Shown here piece after piece: positions 27,188 to 35,886 of a DNA stretch of 64,000 nucleotides. The stretch comes from Sphingobacteriales bacterium (lineage in GTDB: Bacteria > Bacteroidota > Bacteroidia > Sphingobacteriales > Sphingobacteriaceae). Positions within the stretch are counted from its first letter, which is position 1. Each line of letters begins with the position of its first letter. The notes beneath the pieces were generated by a model. It was not told where the DNA came from. It saw only the letters and a program-made list of their open reading frames with translations, and ran no database searches. The position numbers and the translations under genes are program-made. Location: the NCBI GenBank assembly GCA_026390835.1, contig JAPLFD010000015.1:1-64000 (forward strand), read 5' to 3'.

Positions 27188-28162
27188 CTATTGCTCCGTT
27201 TTTAAACTTCTTTTGGTGGCAACAAGTACTAAACTGATACCACCTATTATCAAAATAACCAATATTTGTGAGGAGTGAATGAGGGTGGCAAAGCCCAACC
27301 CTTCAGCTTTAGGCAAGGCATACAGGGTAAGACCCTCGGCTACCATCCAGTGGAAAGCACCAATACCACCTTGTACGGGTACAATCATACCTAAACTGCC
27401 AAAAACTAAGGCTGCTAAAGCAGCTATGGCGCTTAAATCCGTAGTACTAGACAAGGCAAAAAAGGCCAAGTAGGTAGATAAGAAATAACAACCCCAAAGG
27501 CCTATTGAGTAGCCTACATACGCCAATTTATTGGGCATTTTTTTAAACGACAATACCCCAATTTTAAAGGAATTCAGGGTGTTTGCAAGAGGGATAAGCC
27601 ATTTTTTTAGTAGTGGTTTTAGGAAGTATAGCATACCCAAAAAGAATACCAAACCTAGGAACAGGGTGCCACTAAGCATGGGTTTTACACGTAGCCAGCC
27701 ATATTGATACATAAATGTAGCAATACGTTCAAATTCTAACAGCAAGGTGAGTGCGCTTATGCTTAGTAGCATAGCTAAATCAGACAAACGTTCTGTAAAT
27801 ACGGTACCAATAAGCGGTGTTACGGGAATGCCGTCACTTTTTTTGAGTACACCACAACGAGATACTTCACCCATTCGGGGTACAGCTAGGTTGGCTAGGT
27901 AGCCAATCATTACGGCGTAAAAAGAATTTTTTGCAGATGGGCTATAGCCTAAAGGCCTAATAAGCATGTTCCAGCGTAATGCTCGAAATACGTGAGCGAA
28001 TAAACAAGCTAGTACCGAAGCTAGTATCCAATACGGATTTGACTCTTTTACGCTTTGGGCCATTTTATTCAAATCTTGCCCTTTAAATGCCCAGTAGAGT
28101 AACAAGCCAGCTAGGCCTAAAAATAGTAGGTATTTGAGTATGCTAATTAGCGATAGTTTCAA
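27188..28162 (-). CDS. flippase-like/lysylphosphatidylglycerol synthase TM domain protein
   Basis: A 324-residue integral membrane protein with about eight helices. It has the family motifs RALRWNMLIRPLGY (loop after TM2), LAVPRMGEVSRCGVL, and GAFHWMVAEGL near the C-terminus. This is the UPF0104/AglD/YbhN family, thought to move lipids or lipid-linked sugars across the membrane. It lacks the cytosolic aminoacyl transfer domain of MprF. It starts 5 bases after panD. Function is not assigned with certainty. Confidence 0.85.
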   Translation of the reverse strand: MKLSLISILKYLLFLGLAGLLLYWAFKGQDLNKMAQSVKESNPYWILASVLACLFAHVFRALRWNMLIRPLGYSPSAKNSFYAVMIGYLANLAVPRMGEVSRCGVLKKSDGIPVTPLIGTVFTERLSDLAMLLSISALTLLLEFERIATFMYQYGWLRVKPMLSGTLFLGLVFFLGMLYFLKPLLKKWLIPLANTLNSFKIGVLSFKKMPNKLAYVGYSIGLWGCYFLSTYLAFFALSSTTDLSAIAALAALVFGSLGMIVPVQGGIGAFHWMVAEGLTLYALPKAEGLGFATLIHSSQILVILIIGGISLVLVATKRSLKTEQ

Positions 28163-28167
28163 TCTGC

Positions 28168-28518
28168 TTATTTTACTAAACGATTTTGATCATCGGGGAA
28201 AACCAATATGGGTTGGTAGTTTTTCGCTTCTGCTAGAGGTAATTGCCCATAAGACATGATGATTAATACATCGCCCACTTGTGCTAATCGGGCTGTAGCG
28301 CCATTTAAGCAAATTACACCGCTTCCGCGTTCACCTTTAATTATATAGGTTTCAAAACGTGCACCGTTATTGTTATTTACTACCTGAACCTTTTCATTGG
28401 CAATCATATTGGCTGCATCCATTAAGTTTTCATCAATAGTAATGCTGCCAACATAGTTAAGTTCGGCTTGGGTTACACGTGCTCTGTGAATCTTAGACTT
28501 CAGTATCTCAATAATCAT
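28168..28518 (-). CDS. panD: aspartate 1-decarboxylase
   Basis: A 116-residue pyruvoyl enzyme that makes beta-alanine for pantothenate and CoA synthesis. The proprotein cleaves itself at G24-S25 ([10 protein letters not shown]), turning Ser25 into the pyruvoyl group. The [23 protein letters not shown] stretch (here split as NGARFETYI and [12 protein letters not shown]) holds substrate-binding residues. It lies 46 bases after panC, so both pantoate-beta-alanine branch genes are together. Confidence 0.97.
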   Translation of the reverse strand: MIIEILKSKIHRARVTQAELNYVGSITIDENLMDAANMIANEKVQVVNNNNGARFETYIIKGERGSGVICLNGATARLAQVGDVLIIMSYGQLPLAEAKNYQPILVFPDDQNRLVK

Positions 28519-28564
28519 CTTGCAAAAATAGTAATAATTAACAGTTTTTGCCCATAGCTATGGC

Positions 28565-29404
28565 TTAGGGGAGTAATATATTGTCGATTAGGCGTGTTTG
28601 GCCTAGGCTAGCAGCTACCAATGCAACCGCCTCCGATTGATTAGTGGGTTGGTTATTTTGCAGGTTGTTGGCTGTGCAAATTTCTAGGTAGCCCAAATGT
28701 ATACCAGGGCTTTTTTCTAAAAATTCGATGGCTTCCTGCTTTAGCGTTTCTACTGATTTTTTGCCCCAACCTTCTTTTATATGGTTTAAACTTTGATAAA
28801 GGGCTAAGGATTGTACTCTTTCGGTAGGGCTCAAGTGCACATTTCTAGAACTCATGGCCAGTCCATCGGCCTCCCGAATAATGGGGCACATTTCTAATGC
28901 TACATCTAGTTTTAGCTTTTGCACCATTTTTTCAATTACCTGCACTTGTTGATAGTCCTTCTGTCCAAAGAAAGCAATATTGGGATGGGTGCACGAAAAT
29001 AGTTTATATACAATTTGTGTAACCCCTTGGTAATGGCCTGGGCGGTGTTTTCCTTCTAATACTTCATCCAATCCGTCTAAGGCTAATTGCCATTCTTCAT
29101 CTTTACTATACATTTCAGCAACTTCTGGCATAAAAAGTATGTCGCAAGCAGCTTCTTCTAATTTAGCAATATCGTGCTCAATGGGCCGTGGATATTTTTC
29201 TAAGTCTTTAGGATCGTTAAATTGAGTGGGGTTTACAAAAATGCTGCATACCACCAAGTCACTTCTTTTTTTCGCAAGGTTGATCAGTGAAATATGCCCC
29301 TGATGCAAGGCTCCCATAGTGGGCACAAAGCCAATTCGTTTGCCTTGTTGTTTTTGTTGAAGCGTGTAGGCCGAAATCTCGGAGCGGGTACGAATTATTT
29401 TCAA
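28565..29404 (-). CDS. panC: pantothenate synthetase (pantoate-beta-alanine ligase)
   Basis: A 279-residue nucleotidyltransferase-fold enzyme that condenses pantoate with beta-alanine using ATP. The HxxH-type motif is GALHQGH (H34 and H37) after FVPTMG. Further motifs are VVCSIFVNPTQFNDPKD, FFGQKDYQQ and the KMSKS-like AMSSRN. It is divergent from the GT5-like gene with 144 bases between starts. The order panC-panD next to that gene is familiar from Sphingobacteriaceae. Confidence 0.97.
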   Translation of the reverse strand: MKIIRTRSEISAYTLQQKQQGKRIGFVPTMGALHQGHISLINLAKKRSDLVVCSIFVNPTQFNDPKDLEKYPRPIEHDIAKLEEAACDILFMPEVAEMYSKDEEWQLALDGLDEVLEGKHRPGHYQGVTQIVYKLFSCTHPNIAFFGQKDYQQVQVIEKMVQKLKLDVALEMCPIIREADGLAMSSRNVHLSPTERVQSLALYQSLNHIKEGWGKKSVETLKQEAIEFLEKSPGIHLGYLEICTANNLQNNQPTNQSEAVALVAASLGQTRLIDNILLP

Positions 29405-29500
29405 AAGAATAGAATCAAATTTTGACTTCCAAAAATGGGTATTAATCCCTTTAACTCCAAGTGGAAAGCAGGAAACCTACCTAAATACCAATATTTTTCG

Positions 29501-29508
29501 TATCTTTG
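29501..29508 (+). promoter_or_regulatory. -7 box (TAnnTTTG) before the GT5-like gene
   Basis: TATCTTTG is an exact match to the Bacteroidota -7 consensus, 40 bases before the ATG at 29549. No convincing TTTG lies 19-21 bases upstream, so only half of the promoter is supported. Confidence 0.4.
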
Positions 29509-29548
29509 CAGACTCAATTGCTTAACAATCAAAAATATACTCACGGAG

Positions 29549-30376
29549 ATGGCAAAAACGAAACTACTGTTTATTACTCACGAGATGTCGCCTTTTCTGG
29601 AATTGACTAAGATCGCAGAAATTACTCGAAAACTTCCTCAAGCTATGCAAGATAAGGGTCTCGAGATCCGAATTTTGATGCCACGTTTTGGTAATATAAA
29701 TGAGCGTAGGAACCGTTTACACGAAGTTATACGCTTATCGGGGATGAATATTATTATTGAAGATAACGACAATCCATTAATCATAAAAGTTGCGTCTATT
29801 CCTGCAGCTCGGATGCAGGTTTATTTCTTGGATAATGAAGATTATTTCCAACGTAAGCACGTGTTTTCCGATGGAAATGATAAGTTTTTTGAAGATAACG
29901 ACGAGCGTACCATCTTCTTTTGTAAGGGTGCACTTGAAACAGTTAAAAAATTAGGCTGGTCGCCAGATGTAGTGCATTGCCACGGTTGGATGACCGCATT
30001 GGTACCTGCCTACATGAAAACCGTGTATAAAGAAGATCCTGCTTATAAAAATGCCAAAGTGATTTACTCCGTTTACGATGAAGATGCTTTTGAAGGTAAC
30101 TTACATACCGATTTTGCACGTAAAGCCGTTATGAATGGCATGGATGCTACCCACATGGATTTGTATAAAGCTGCCGATGTAACTTCTTTACATCAAGGAG
30201 CAATTCATTACTCTGATGCAGTGGTGTACGGTAGTGAGCAAATAAATGAAGAACTGTTAAAGTTTGTTAAAAAAACGAATAAACCGGTTTTAGAATACAT
30301 TTCAACAGCCGATTTCGAAAATTATTACAACCTTTACCAAGAAATTTCAAACGACGAACTCGTTTCATTGGCTTAA
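29549..30376 (+). CDS. half-size glycogen/starch synthase-like protein (GT5 N-domain only)
   Basis: A 275-residue protein matching only the N-terminal Rossmann domain of GT5 glycogen synthases: KLLFITHEMSPFLELTKIAE, PDVVHCHGWMTALVPAYMK and VIYSVYDEDAFEG. Normal enzymes are about 480 residues. The sugar-nucleotide-binding C-domain is absent, and the ADP-glucose loop KTGGL near residue 15 reads ELTKIA. Start ATG 29549 is chosen over an in-frame upstream start that precedes a promoter-like TATCTTTG (29501-29508). It is annotated as glycogen synthase in related genomes, but catalytic function is doubtful. Confidence 0.8.
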   Translation: MAKTKLLFITHEMSPFLELTKIAEITRKLPQAMQDKGLEIRILMPRFGNINERRNRLHEVIRLSGMNIIIEDNDNPLIIKVASIPAARMQVYFLDNEDYFQRKHVFSDGNDKFFEDNDERTIFFCKGALETVKKLGWSPDVVHCHGWMTALVPAYMKTVYKEDPAYKNAKVIYSVYDEDAFEGNLHTDFARKAVMNGMDATHMDLYKAADVTSLHQGAIHYSDAVVYGSEQINEELLKFVKKTNKPVLEYISTADFENYYNLYQEISNDELVSLA

Positions 30377-30395
30377 TTGTTAACCAAGGTTTACT

Positions 30396-31796
30396 ATGAA
30401 AGTATATAAATTAGACTTATTAACCCTGTTGATAAGTCTTTTTAGTTTAGGTGCATGTAACAATCCAGACCAAATTGGTTTGGATGTAGACCCAAATAAT
30501 GGTATAAACACGGCTATTGATGACAATACAACCGTATTGGCCATAACTGTACCCGAAGAAAAGATTTTTACCAATAATTTGGCTAAATACCCTATCGGAT
30601 ATTTTATAGATCCAGATTTAGGTATTACCGAAACTGCGGTAGGGGCAAGCCTTAATTTACCAAGCGATAGCTTAAAATTTGGTACCAATGCGGTATTAGA
30701 TTCAGCGGTATTGGTACTTAAATATGCCAACGAATTTTATGGCGATTCGCTTACCTCTACTTATCGTTTTTCGGTACATCAACTTAATGCAAAGCTAAAT
30801 CCTCTTACCTCGTATTACAACGATATGCCTCTTGCGTATGGCAATACAGAGATTGGATTTAAAGTGATTAACAAAATTAAATTGAAAGATAGTATTGCGG
30901 TGAATCAAATACGTGTTGGCAAACCAGATACCATTACAAAACAAGCGCCACAGATTCGTATTCCATTGAGTGCAAGTTTTATAAATAGCGAATTTATAAA
31001 TGCGGCTGCTGCTAATTTCTTTAAACCTGCGGCTTTCTTAACGCATATTAAAGGTCTTCACATTAAGGTTGATCCTATTGGTGGTGGCAAAGCTGGAGGA
31101 ATTCCATTTTTTGATTTAACTTCCTCTGGTGCCAGCAAGTTAGAGCTATACTACCGCAACGTAAATGCAAAGATTGATACCAACTACGTTACTTTTAGTA
31201 TTAACAATTCTATGTCTACGGTAGCTGCCACGTTTAGTCACGATTATACAGGCACCGAAGTGGCCACACAATTAGCCAATCCAGCGGTAGAATACAACAA
31301 AGTATTTACCCAAGCCTTGGGCGGTTTAAGAACTAAAGTTACGTTTCCCAATATCAATCAGTTGAAACAATTGGGTGCTATTTACATCAATAAAGCCGAA
31401 TTAATTTTGAGTGTAGAGGGTGGTAGCGACGTTCCATTTGCTCCCGCTCCTAGAATGATTCTTTACCAAACAGATATTGCCAGTCAGCGTAAATTAGTAC
31501 CCGATTTAGATCCTTATGATTCTCGATTTATAAGCGTAGGTGGTTTTGGTGGTTTGTATAATAGCACGTCTAAAACCTATACCTTTAATCTAACGGCCTA
31601 TATTCAAGACTTATTAATTGGTAAATCCAAGCAATATGCACTTTACCTTGCACCCACAGAAACAGAGATGTCTAATTTAGCCAATGTGATAAAGCCATCT
31701 GCAGGTGTTGCTAGCAAAGTTGTTTTGGGAAGTGGTAAAAGTAGTGCTAACTTTAAGATGAAACTTAGAGTTAAATATTCTCTGTTAAACAATTAA
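30396..31796 (+). CDS. DUF4270 family lipoprotein
   Basis: A 466-residue exported lipoprotein with lipobox LFSLGAC (cysteine at 21) followed by NNPDQIGLDVDPN. That N-terminus and the length fit the DUF4270 family of Bacteroidota surface or periplasmic proteins. The mature chain is beta-rich with many short hydrophobic strands; there are no obvious catalytic motifs. It lies 19 bases after the GT5-like gene and 30 bases before glmS, an arrangement I recall as conserved in Sphingobacteriaceae. Function unknown; a link to envelope glycan metabolism is only suggested by glmS. Confidence 0.8.
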   Translation: MKVYKLDLLTLLISLFSLGACNNPDQIGLDVDPNNGINTAIDDNTTVLAITVPEEKIFTNNLAKYPIGYFIDPDLGITETAVGASLNLPSDSLKFGTNAVLDSAVLVLKYANEFYGDSLTSTYRFSVHQLNAKLNPLTSYYNDMPLAYGNTEIGFKVINKIKLKDSIAVNQIRVGKPDTITKQAPQIRIPLSASFINSEFINAAAANFFKPAAFLTHIKGLHIKVDPIGGGKAGGIPFFDLTSSGASKLELYYRNVNAKIDTNYVTFSINNSMSTVAATFSHDYTGTEVATQLANPAVEYNKVFTQALGGLRTKVTFPNINQLKQLGAIYINKAELILSVEGGSDVPFAPAPRMILYQTDIASQRKLVPDLDPYDSRFISVGGFGGLYNSTSKTYTFNLTAYIQDLLIGKSKQYALYLAPTETEMSNLANVIKPSAGVASKVVLGSGKSSANFKMKLRVKYSLLNN

Positions 31797-31826
31797 TTGG
31801 TTTTAACCTTTTAAGCATTACATCGT

Positions 31827-33662
31827 ATGTGTGGAATTGTTGGATACATTGGTCATAGAGAAGCATGGCCTTTAATTATAAAAGGACTTCATCGTTTAGA
31901 ATACCGCGGTTACGATAGTGCCGGGGTAGCTTTATTAAATGGCAATTTACGCATCTACAAAAAAGCTGGAAAAGTTAGCGAATTAGAAAATTTTGCTGCC
32001 GATAAAGATGTGTCTGGCCATATTGGCATGGGACATACCCGTTGGGCCACCCACGGAGCTCCATCTGATAGAAACTCACACCCACATACTTCTGGAGACG
32101 ATCGTTTAACCATTATTCACAACGGAATTATAGAAAATTACGCCACCCTAAAAGAAGAACTCATTTCAGAAGGGCACGTGTTTAAGAGTGATACCGATAC
32201 CGAAGTGCTCATCCACTTAATCGAAGAAATTCAGAAAAAAACACAATTAGATCTGAGAGAAGCCGTACGTGTGGCCCTTAATGAAGTAGTTGGGGCTTAT
32301 GCCATAGTTATTATGAGCAAAGATGAGCCCGACCAACTTATAGCCGCCCGTAAAGGCAGCCCCATGGTTATTGGAGTGGGTAAAGATGAATACTTCATCG
32401 CTTCCGATGCATCTCCAATTATTGAGTATACCAAAAACGTGATCTATTTAAACGATAACGAAATTGCCTATATAAAGCGTGACGAACTACTGATCAAAAA
32501 CTTGGATAATGTGGTTAAAACCCCTTACGTACAAGAACTCGAACTAAAATTAGAGATGCTCGAGAAAGGTGGTTATGATCATTTCATGCTCAAAGAAATT
32601 TACGAACAGCCACGTTCCATTAAAGATTGTATGCGTGGTCGTATTTATCCCGATGAAGGTTTGGTGCAATTGGGCGGTATTAAAGAATACGCTGAAAAGC
32701 TCAAAAATATCGACCGCATTATCATTGTAGCCTGCGGTACTTCGTGGCACGCAGGTTTGGTTGGCGAATATTTAATCGAAGAATTTGCTCGTGTACCGGT
32801 AGAAGTAGAGTATGCTTCGGAATTCCGGTACCGCAACCCCATTATTACCGAAAAAGATATTGTAATAGCCATTTCACAATCGGGCGAAACGGCCGATACC
32901 ATGGCTGCCATTGAATTGGCCAAAGAAAAAGGCGCTACTATTTTTGGTATTTGTAATGTGGTGGGTTCGTCTATTCCACGCTTAACACATGCGGGAGTGT
33001 ATACCCACGCGGGTCCCGAAATTGGTGTAGCGTCTACCAAAGCTTTTACCGCTCAGGTAACGGTGTTAACCCTAATGGCCTTTTACATTGCCCAGCAAAA
33101 AGGCACCATTTCTCAATCTAAATTAATCGGGTTATTATCCGAATTAGATCAAATACCTAACCTGGTAGAGAAATGCCTGGAGGCCAATGCAGGTATTTTA
33201 AAAATTGCTGAGAAATTTAAAGACACCACCAATTGTTTATTCTTGGGTCGTGGTAGTGGTTTTCCGGTTGCTTTAGAAGGCGCCCTAAAACTAAAAGAGA
33301 TTTCTTACATTCATGCCGAGGGCTACCCGGCTGCCGAAATGAAACATGGCCCCATTGCATTAATTGATGCAGACATGCCGGTAATTTTTATTGCCACTAA
33401 AAACTCATCGTACGAAAAAGTAATTAGCAACATACAAGAGGTAAAAGCTCGTAAAGGTGTGGTAATTGCCATTGTAACCGAAGGCGATGTAGTAGTGAAA
33501 GAAATGGCCGATTATACCATTGAAATACCCGATGCCGACGAAGCATTTTTACCGATACTAGCCACCATTCCCTTACAATTATTGGCTTACCACATTGCGG
33601 TACTTAGAGGCTGTAATGTAGACCAACCGCGAAATTTGGCTAAATCGGTTACCGTGGAATAG
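31827..33662 (+). CDS. glmS: glutamine-fructose-6-phosphate aminotransferase (isomerizing)
   Basis: A 611-residue enzyme that makes glucosamine-6-phosphate, the first step of UDP-GlcNAc synthesis. The Ntn glutaminase domain starts MCGIVGYIG with the catalytic Cys2, and GHTRWATHG and HNGIIENY bind glutamine. Two SIS domains follow (ACGTSWHAGLVGEYLIE, SQSGETADT, CNVVGSSI; LGRGSGFPVALEGALKLKE). The C-terminus DQPRNLAKSVTVE is diagnostic. No glmS ribozyme-like leader is apparent; the gap to DUF4270 is only 30 bases. Confidence 0.98.
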   Translation: MCGIVGYIGHREAWPLIIKGLHRLEYRGYDSAGVALLNGNLRIYKKAGKVSELENFAADKDVSGHIGMGHTRWATHGAPSDRNSHPHTSGDDRLTIIHNGIIENYATLKEELISEGHVFKSDTDTEVLIHLIEEIQKKTQLDLREAVRVALNEVVGAYAIVIMSKDEPDQLIAARKGSPMVIGVGKDEYFIASDASPIIEYTKNVIYLNDNEIAYIKRDELLIKNLDNVVKTPYVQELELKLEMLEKGGYDHFMLKEIYEQPRSIKDCMRGRIYPDEGLVQLGGIKEYAEKLKNIDRIIIVACGTSWHAGLVGEYLIEEFARVPVEVEYASEFRYRNPIITEKDIVIAISQSGETADTMAAIELAKEKGATIFGICNVVGSSIPRLTHAGVYTHAGPEIGVASTKAFTAQVTVLTLMAFYIAQQKGTISQSKLIGLLSELDQIPNLVEKCLEANAGILKIAEKFKDTTNCLFLGRGSGFPVALEGALKLKEISYIHAEGYPAAEMKHGPIALIDADMPVIFIATKNSSYEKVISNIQEVKARKGVVIAIVTEGDVVVKEMADYTIEIPDADEAFLPILATIPLQLLAYHIAVLRGCNVDQPRNLAKSVTVE

Positions 33663-33775
33663 CCTCACCTTGTTGCAAGCTTTTCTGCCTAATACATCCT
33701 ATCGACTGCTAAAACTAATGTAAAATCAATTTTTACGCCTTTTTTTCGTATATTACACTAGCTAATTTTCTTACC

Positions 33776-34411
33776 ATGAAAAAATTACTTTTCACGTGTA
33801 GCCTTTTCTTTTTCTTTCTGGCTACAAGTTCTGCTCAAACCGATTCTACCAAAACCAATAACTTATTGCAAGATTTGTCGCTAGCAGATTCGAGCCAGGT
33901 GCAATTGTTGCCCAATAAGATGATTCCTACCCAACGTTTATTATGGGGCCCAAAGGGTTTCATGAGAGGCTTTAATAGGTTTGAGTTAACGCCAGAAAAA
34001 CGACAAAATGAGTTAAAATTACGCCGCACCATGTTGGGTGTACACCAAATATTGGGTTTTGCCACCCTAGGCGGTATGGTAGCACAAGGTATTATTGGGG
34101 GTAAACTATACAATGGCCGCTACGATTTAAAAGATGCCCACGAAGCGCTAGGTGCTGCGGTGAATATAGGCTATTTTACTACGGCCTCTCTATCGCTATT
34201 TGCGCCACCCAAAGCACTTGATGAGCGTAAAGGATACAGCAGCATTAAAATACATAAATGGTTGGCGGTGGTACACATGTCGGCTATGATTGCTACCAAC
34301 GTATTAGCCGGAATGACAGAAGATAACCCGAATTTAAAAAAATACCACCGGGCAGCTGCCTATACTGCATTTGGCGCTTTTGCCGCATCTATGATTGTGA
34401 TAAAATTCTAA
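33776..34411 (+). CDS. putative cytochrome b561-like four-helix heme protein
   Basis: A 211-residue protein with a signal peptide (cleavage near ATSSAQ, about 21), a 60-residue periplasmic segment, and four helices at about 85-108, 122-144, 158-180 and 190-209. Each helix carries a histidine near one end: H90 (GVHQILG), H122 (DAHEALG), H160/H167 (KIHKWLAVVH) and H191 (KYHRAAA). Four spaced histidines in four helices suggest two bound hemes, as in cytochrome b561 or ferric reductase-like domains. yceI follows after 3 bases, the same pairing as E. coli yceJ-yceI. Heme binding is inferred. Confidence 0.6.
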   Translation: MKKLLFTCSLFFFFLATSSAQTDSTKTNNLLQDLSLADSSQVQLLPNKMIPTQRLLWGPKGFMRGFNRFELTPEKRQNELKLRRTMLGVHQILGFATLGGMVAQGIIGGKLYNGRYDLKDAHEALGAAVNIGYFTTASLSLFAPPKALDERKGYSSIKIHKWLAVVHMSAMIATNVLAGMTEDNPNLKKYHRAAAYTAFGAFAASMIVIKF

Positions 34412-34414
34412 CCT

Positions 34415-34960
34415 ATGAAAAATATATGTTTCTTCCTGCTCTTCATTGGATTAGCCAGCAGTGTGTTTGCACAAGACGCAGGTACCGTAAAAGTTTTTGC
34501 CGACAAAAAACTATCGAGCATAACCTATACCATGCGCCATCCCTTACACACTTGGGATGGAACGAGCAGAGAGGTGAACTCGGTTATTTTAACGAATGCC
34601 GATAAATCGCAACTCACACAAGTGGCAGTTAGTGTAAAATTGGGTTCTTTTGATAGCAAAAATGCCAACCGAGATTCGCACATGATTGAAGTGGCTGAAG
34701 GGTTAAAATACCCAATTATTAGTTTTTCTAGTACGTCCATTCAAACGCAAGGCGATGTACTGTTAGTGAAGGGAAATGTAAGTTTCCATGGCGTTACTCA
34801 GCCCATAACGTTTGAAGCAAAACGAAAAACAACAGGATCTAATTTAGAGGTAAGTGGTGCTTTTACGCTTAAAATGACCCAGTTTAAAATTGAGCCACCT
34901 AGTTTGTTGGGTGTAGCTGCAGATGATGTGTTAAAACTTAAGTTTAAGGTTGTTTATTAA
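34415..34960 (+). CDS. yceI: YceI family periplasmic lipid-binding protein
   Basis: A 181-residue secreted lipocalin-like protein: signal peptide ending SSVFAQ (about 20), then VFADKKLSSITYTMRHPLHTW, the FDSKNANRDSHMIEVAE motif of YceI, and the SFHGVTQPITFEAK strand. The fold binds long polyisoprenoids such as ubiquinone or menaquinone-type lipids. It is cotranscribed with the four-helix His-rich membrane protein upstream, which fits a quinone-linked redox role. That functional link is inferred. Confidence 0.88.
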   Translation: MKNICFFLLFIGLASSVFAQDAGTVKVFADKKLSSITYTMRHPLHTWDGTSREVNSVILTNADKSQLTQVAVSVKLGSFDSKNANRDSHMIEVAEGLKYPIISFSSTSIQTQGDVLLVKGNVSFHGVTQPITFEAKRKTTGSNLEVSGAFTLKMTQFKIEPPSLLGVAADDVLKLKFKVVY

Positions 34961-34989
34961 TTGGTTTTAGATTAAGCTTTATTCTTGGT

Positions 34990-35886
34990 ATGAAAAAAGT
35001 ATTCGTGTTAGCAGTCAATTTTTTATGCTTAACAATGGCGCAGGCACAAGAGCGCAGCATCGATTGGCAAGGCCACCGAGGCTGTAGAGGACTATACCCC
35101 GAAAACACCATCCAAGCTATGCTTAAAGCCATAGATTTAGGTGTAAGTACCCTCGAACTAGATGTGGTGATTACCAAAGATAAGCAGGTAATTTTATCGC
35201 ACGAACCTTTTATGAGTGCCGAAATTTCCACAAATCCAGAAGGGAAATCCATCACTGCAAGTGAAGAAAAAACATACAACATTTACCAATTAGATTATGC
35301 TGCTATACAAACCTGGGATGTGGGCTTAAAGCCACATCCACGTTTCCCTCAGCAAGAAAAAACGCCGGCAAATAAACCCCTATTGACCGATGTGATAGAT
35401 GCGGTAGAAGCTTACACTCGGATGCATAACATCCCACCGGTACAGTACAACATTGAAACGAAATCTGATCCTGAAGGTGATGATATTTTTCATCCCAAAC
35501 CTGCCGAATTTGTGAGCTTGCTTTTAGATGTTATTCAGGGTAAAGGCATTGCAACGAGAACCATTATTCAGAGTTTTGATGTACGCACCATTCAACTTGT
35601 TCATACACAATACCCCGAACTTAAAACTGCTTTTTTGGTGGAAGAAACCAGCGCTAAAAAACTAAAAACCCAACTAAACGCACTGGGGTTTATTCCCACC
35701 ATTTTTAGTCCAGCCTATCAATTTGTAGATCAAAAACTAGTGAATAGCTGCCGTAGAAAAGGTATGCATGTTATTGTTTGGACGGTAAATACCTTGCCCG
35801 AAATGCAGAAAATGCTTGATTTGGGCGTAGACGGAATTATTTCCGATTACCCTAATTTATTTAGCGCCATTAAACAGGCTAATTAA
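34990..35886 (+). CDS. glycerophosphodiester phosphodiesterase, periplasmic
   Basis: A 298-residue GDPD-family TIM barrel. Signal peptide 1-20 (TMAQAQ). Catalytic/metal residues follow the family pattern: H29 and R30 (GHRGCRGLYPENT), E56 and D58 (LELDVV) and H71 (SHEP). It hydrolyses glycerophosphodiesters to glycerol-3-phosphate and an alcohol. The 3' end shares the tetranucleotide TTAA with the ggt stop on the other strand. Confidence 0.93.
   Translation: MKKVFVLAVNFLCLTMAQAQERSIDWQGHRGCRGLYPENTIQAMLKAIDLGVSTLELDVVITKDKQVILSHEPFMSAEISTNPEGKSITASEEKTYNIYQLDYAAIQTWDVGLKPHPRFPQQEKTPANKPLLTDVIDAVEAYTRMHNIPPVQYNIETKSDPEGDDIFHPKPAEFVSLLLDVIQGKGIATRTIIQSFDVRTIQLVHTQYPELKTAFLVEETSAKKLKTQLNALGFIPTIFSPAYQFVDQKLVNSCRRKGMHVIVWTVNTLPEMQKMLDLGVDGIISDYPNLFSAIKQAN

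Noticed and set aside
29435-29548. Longer N-terminus for the GT5-like gene
   Set aside because: The extra codons precede the promoter-like TATCTTTG and do not resemble GT5. ATG 29549 starts directly at the first beta strand.
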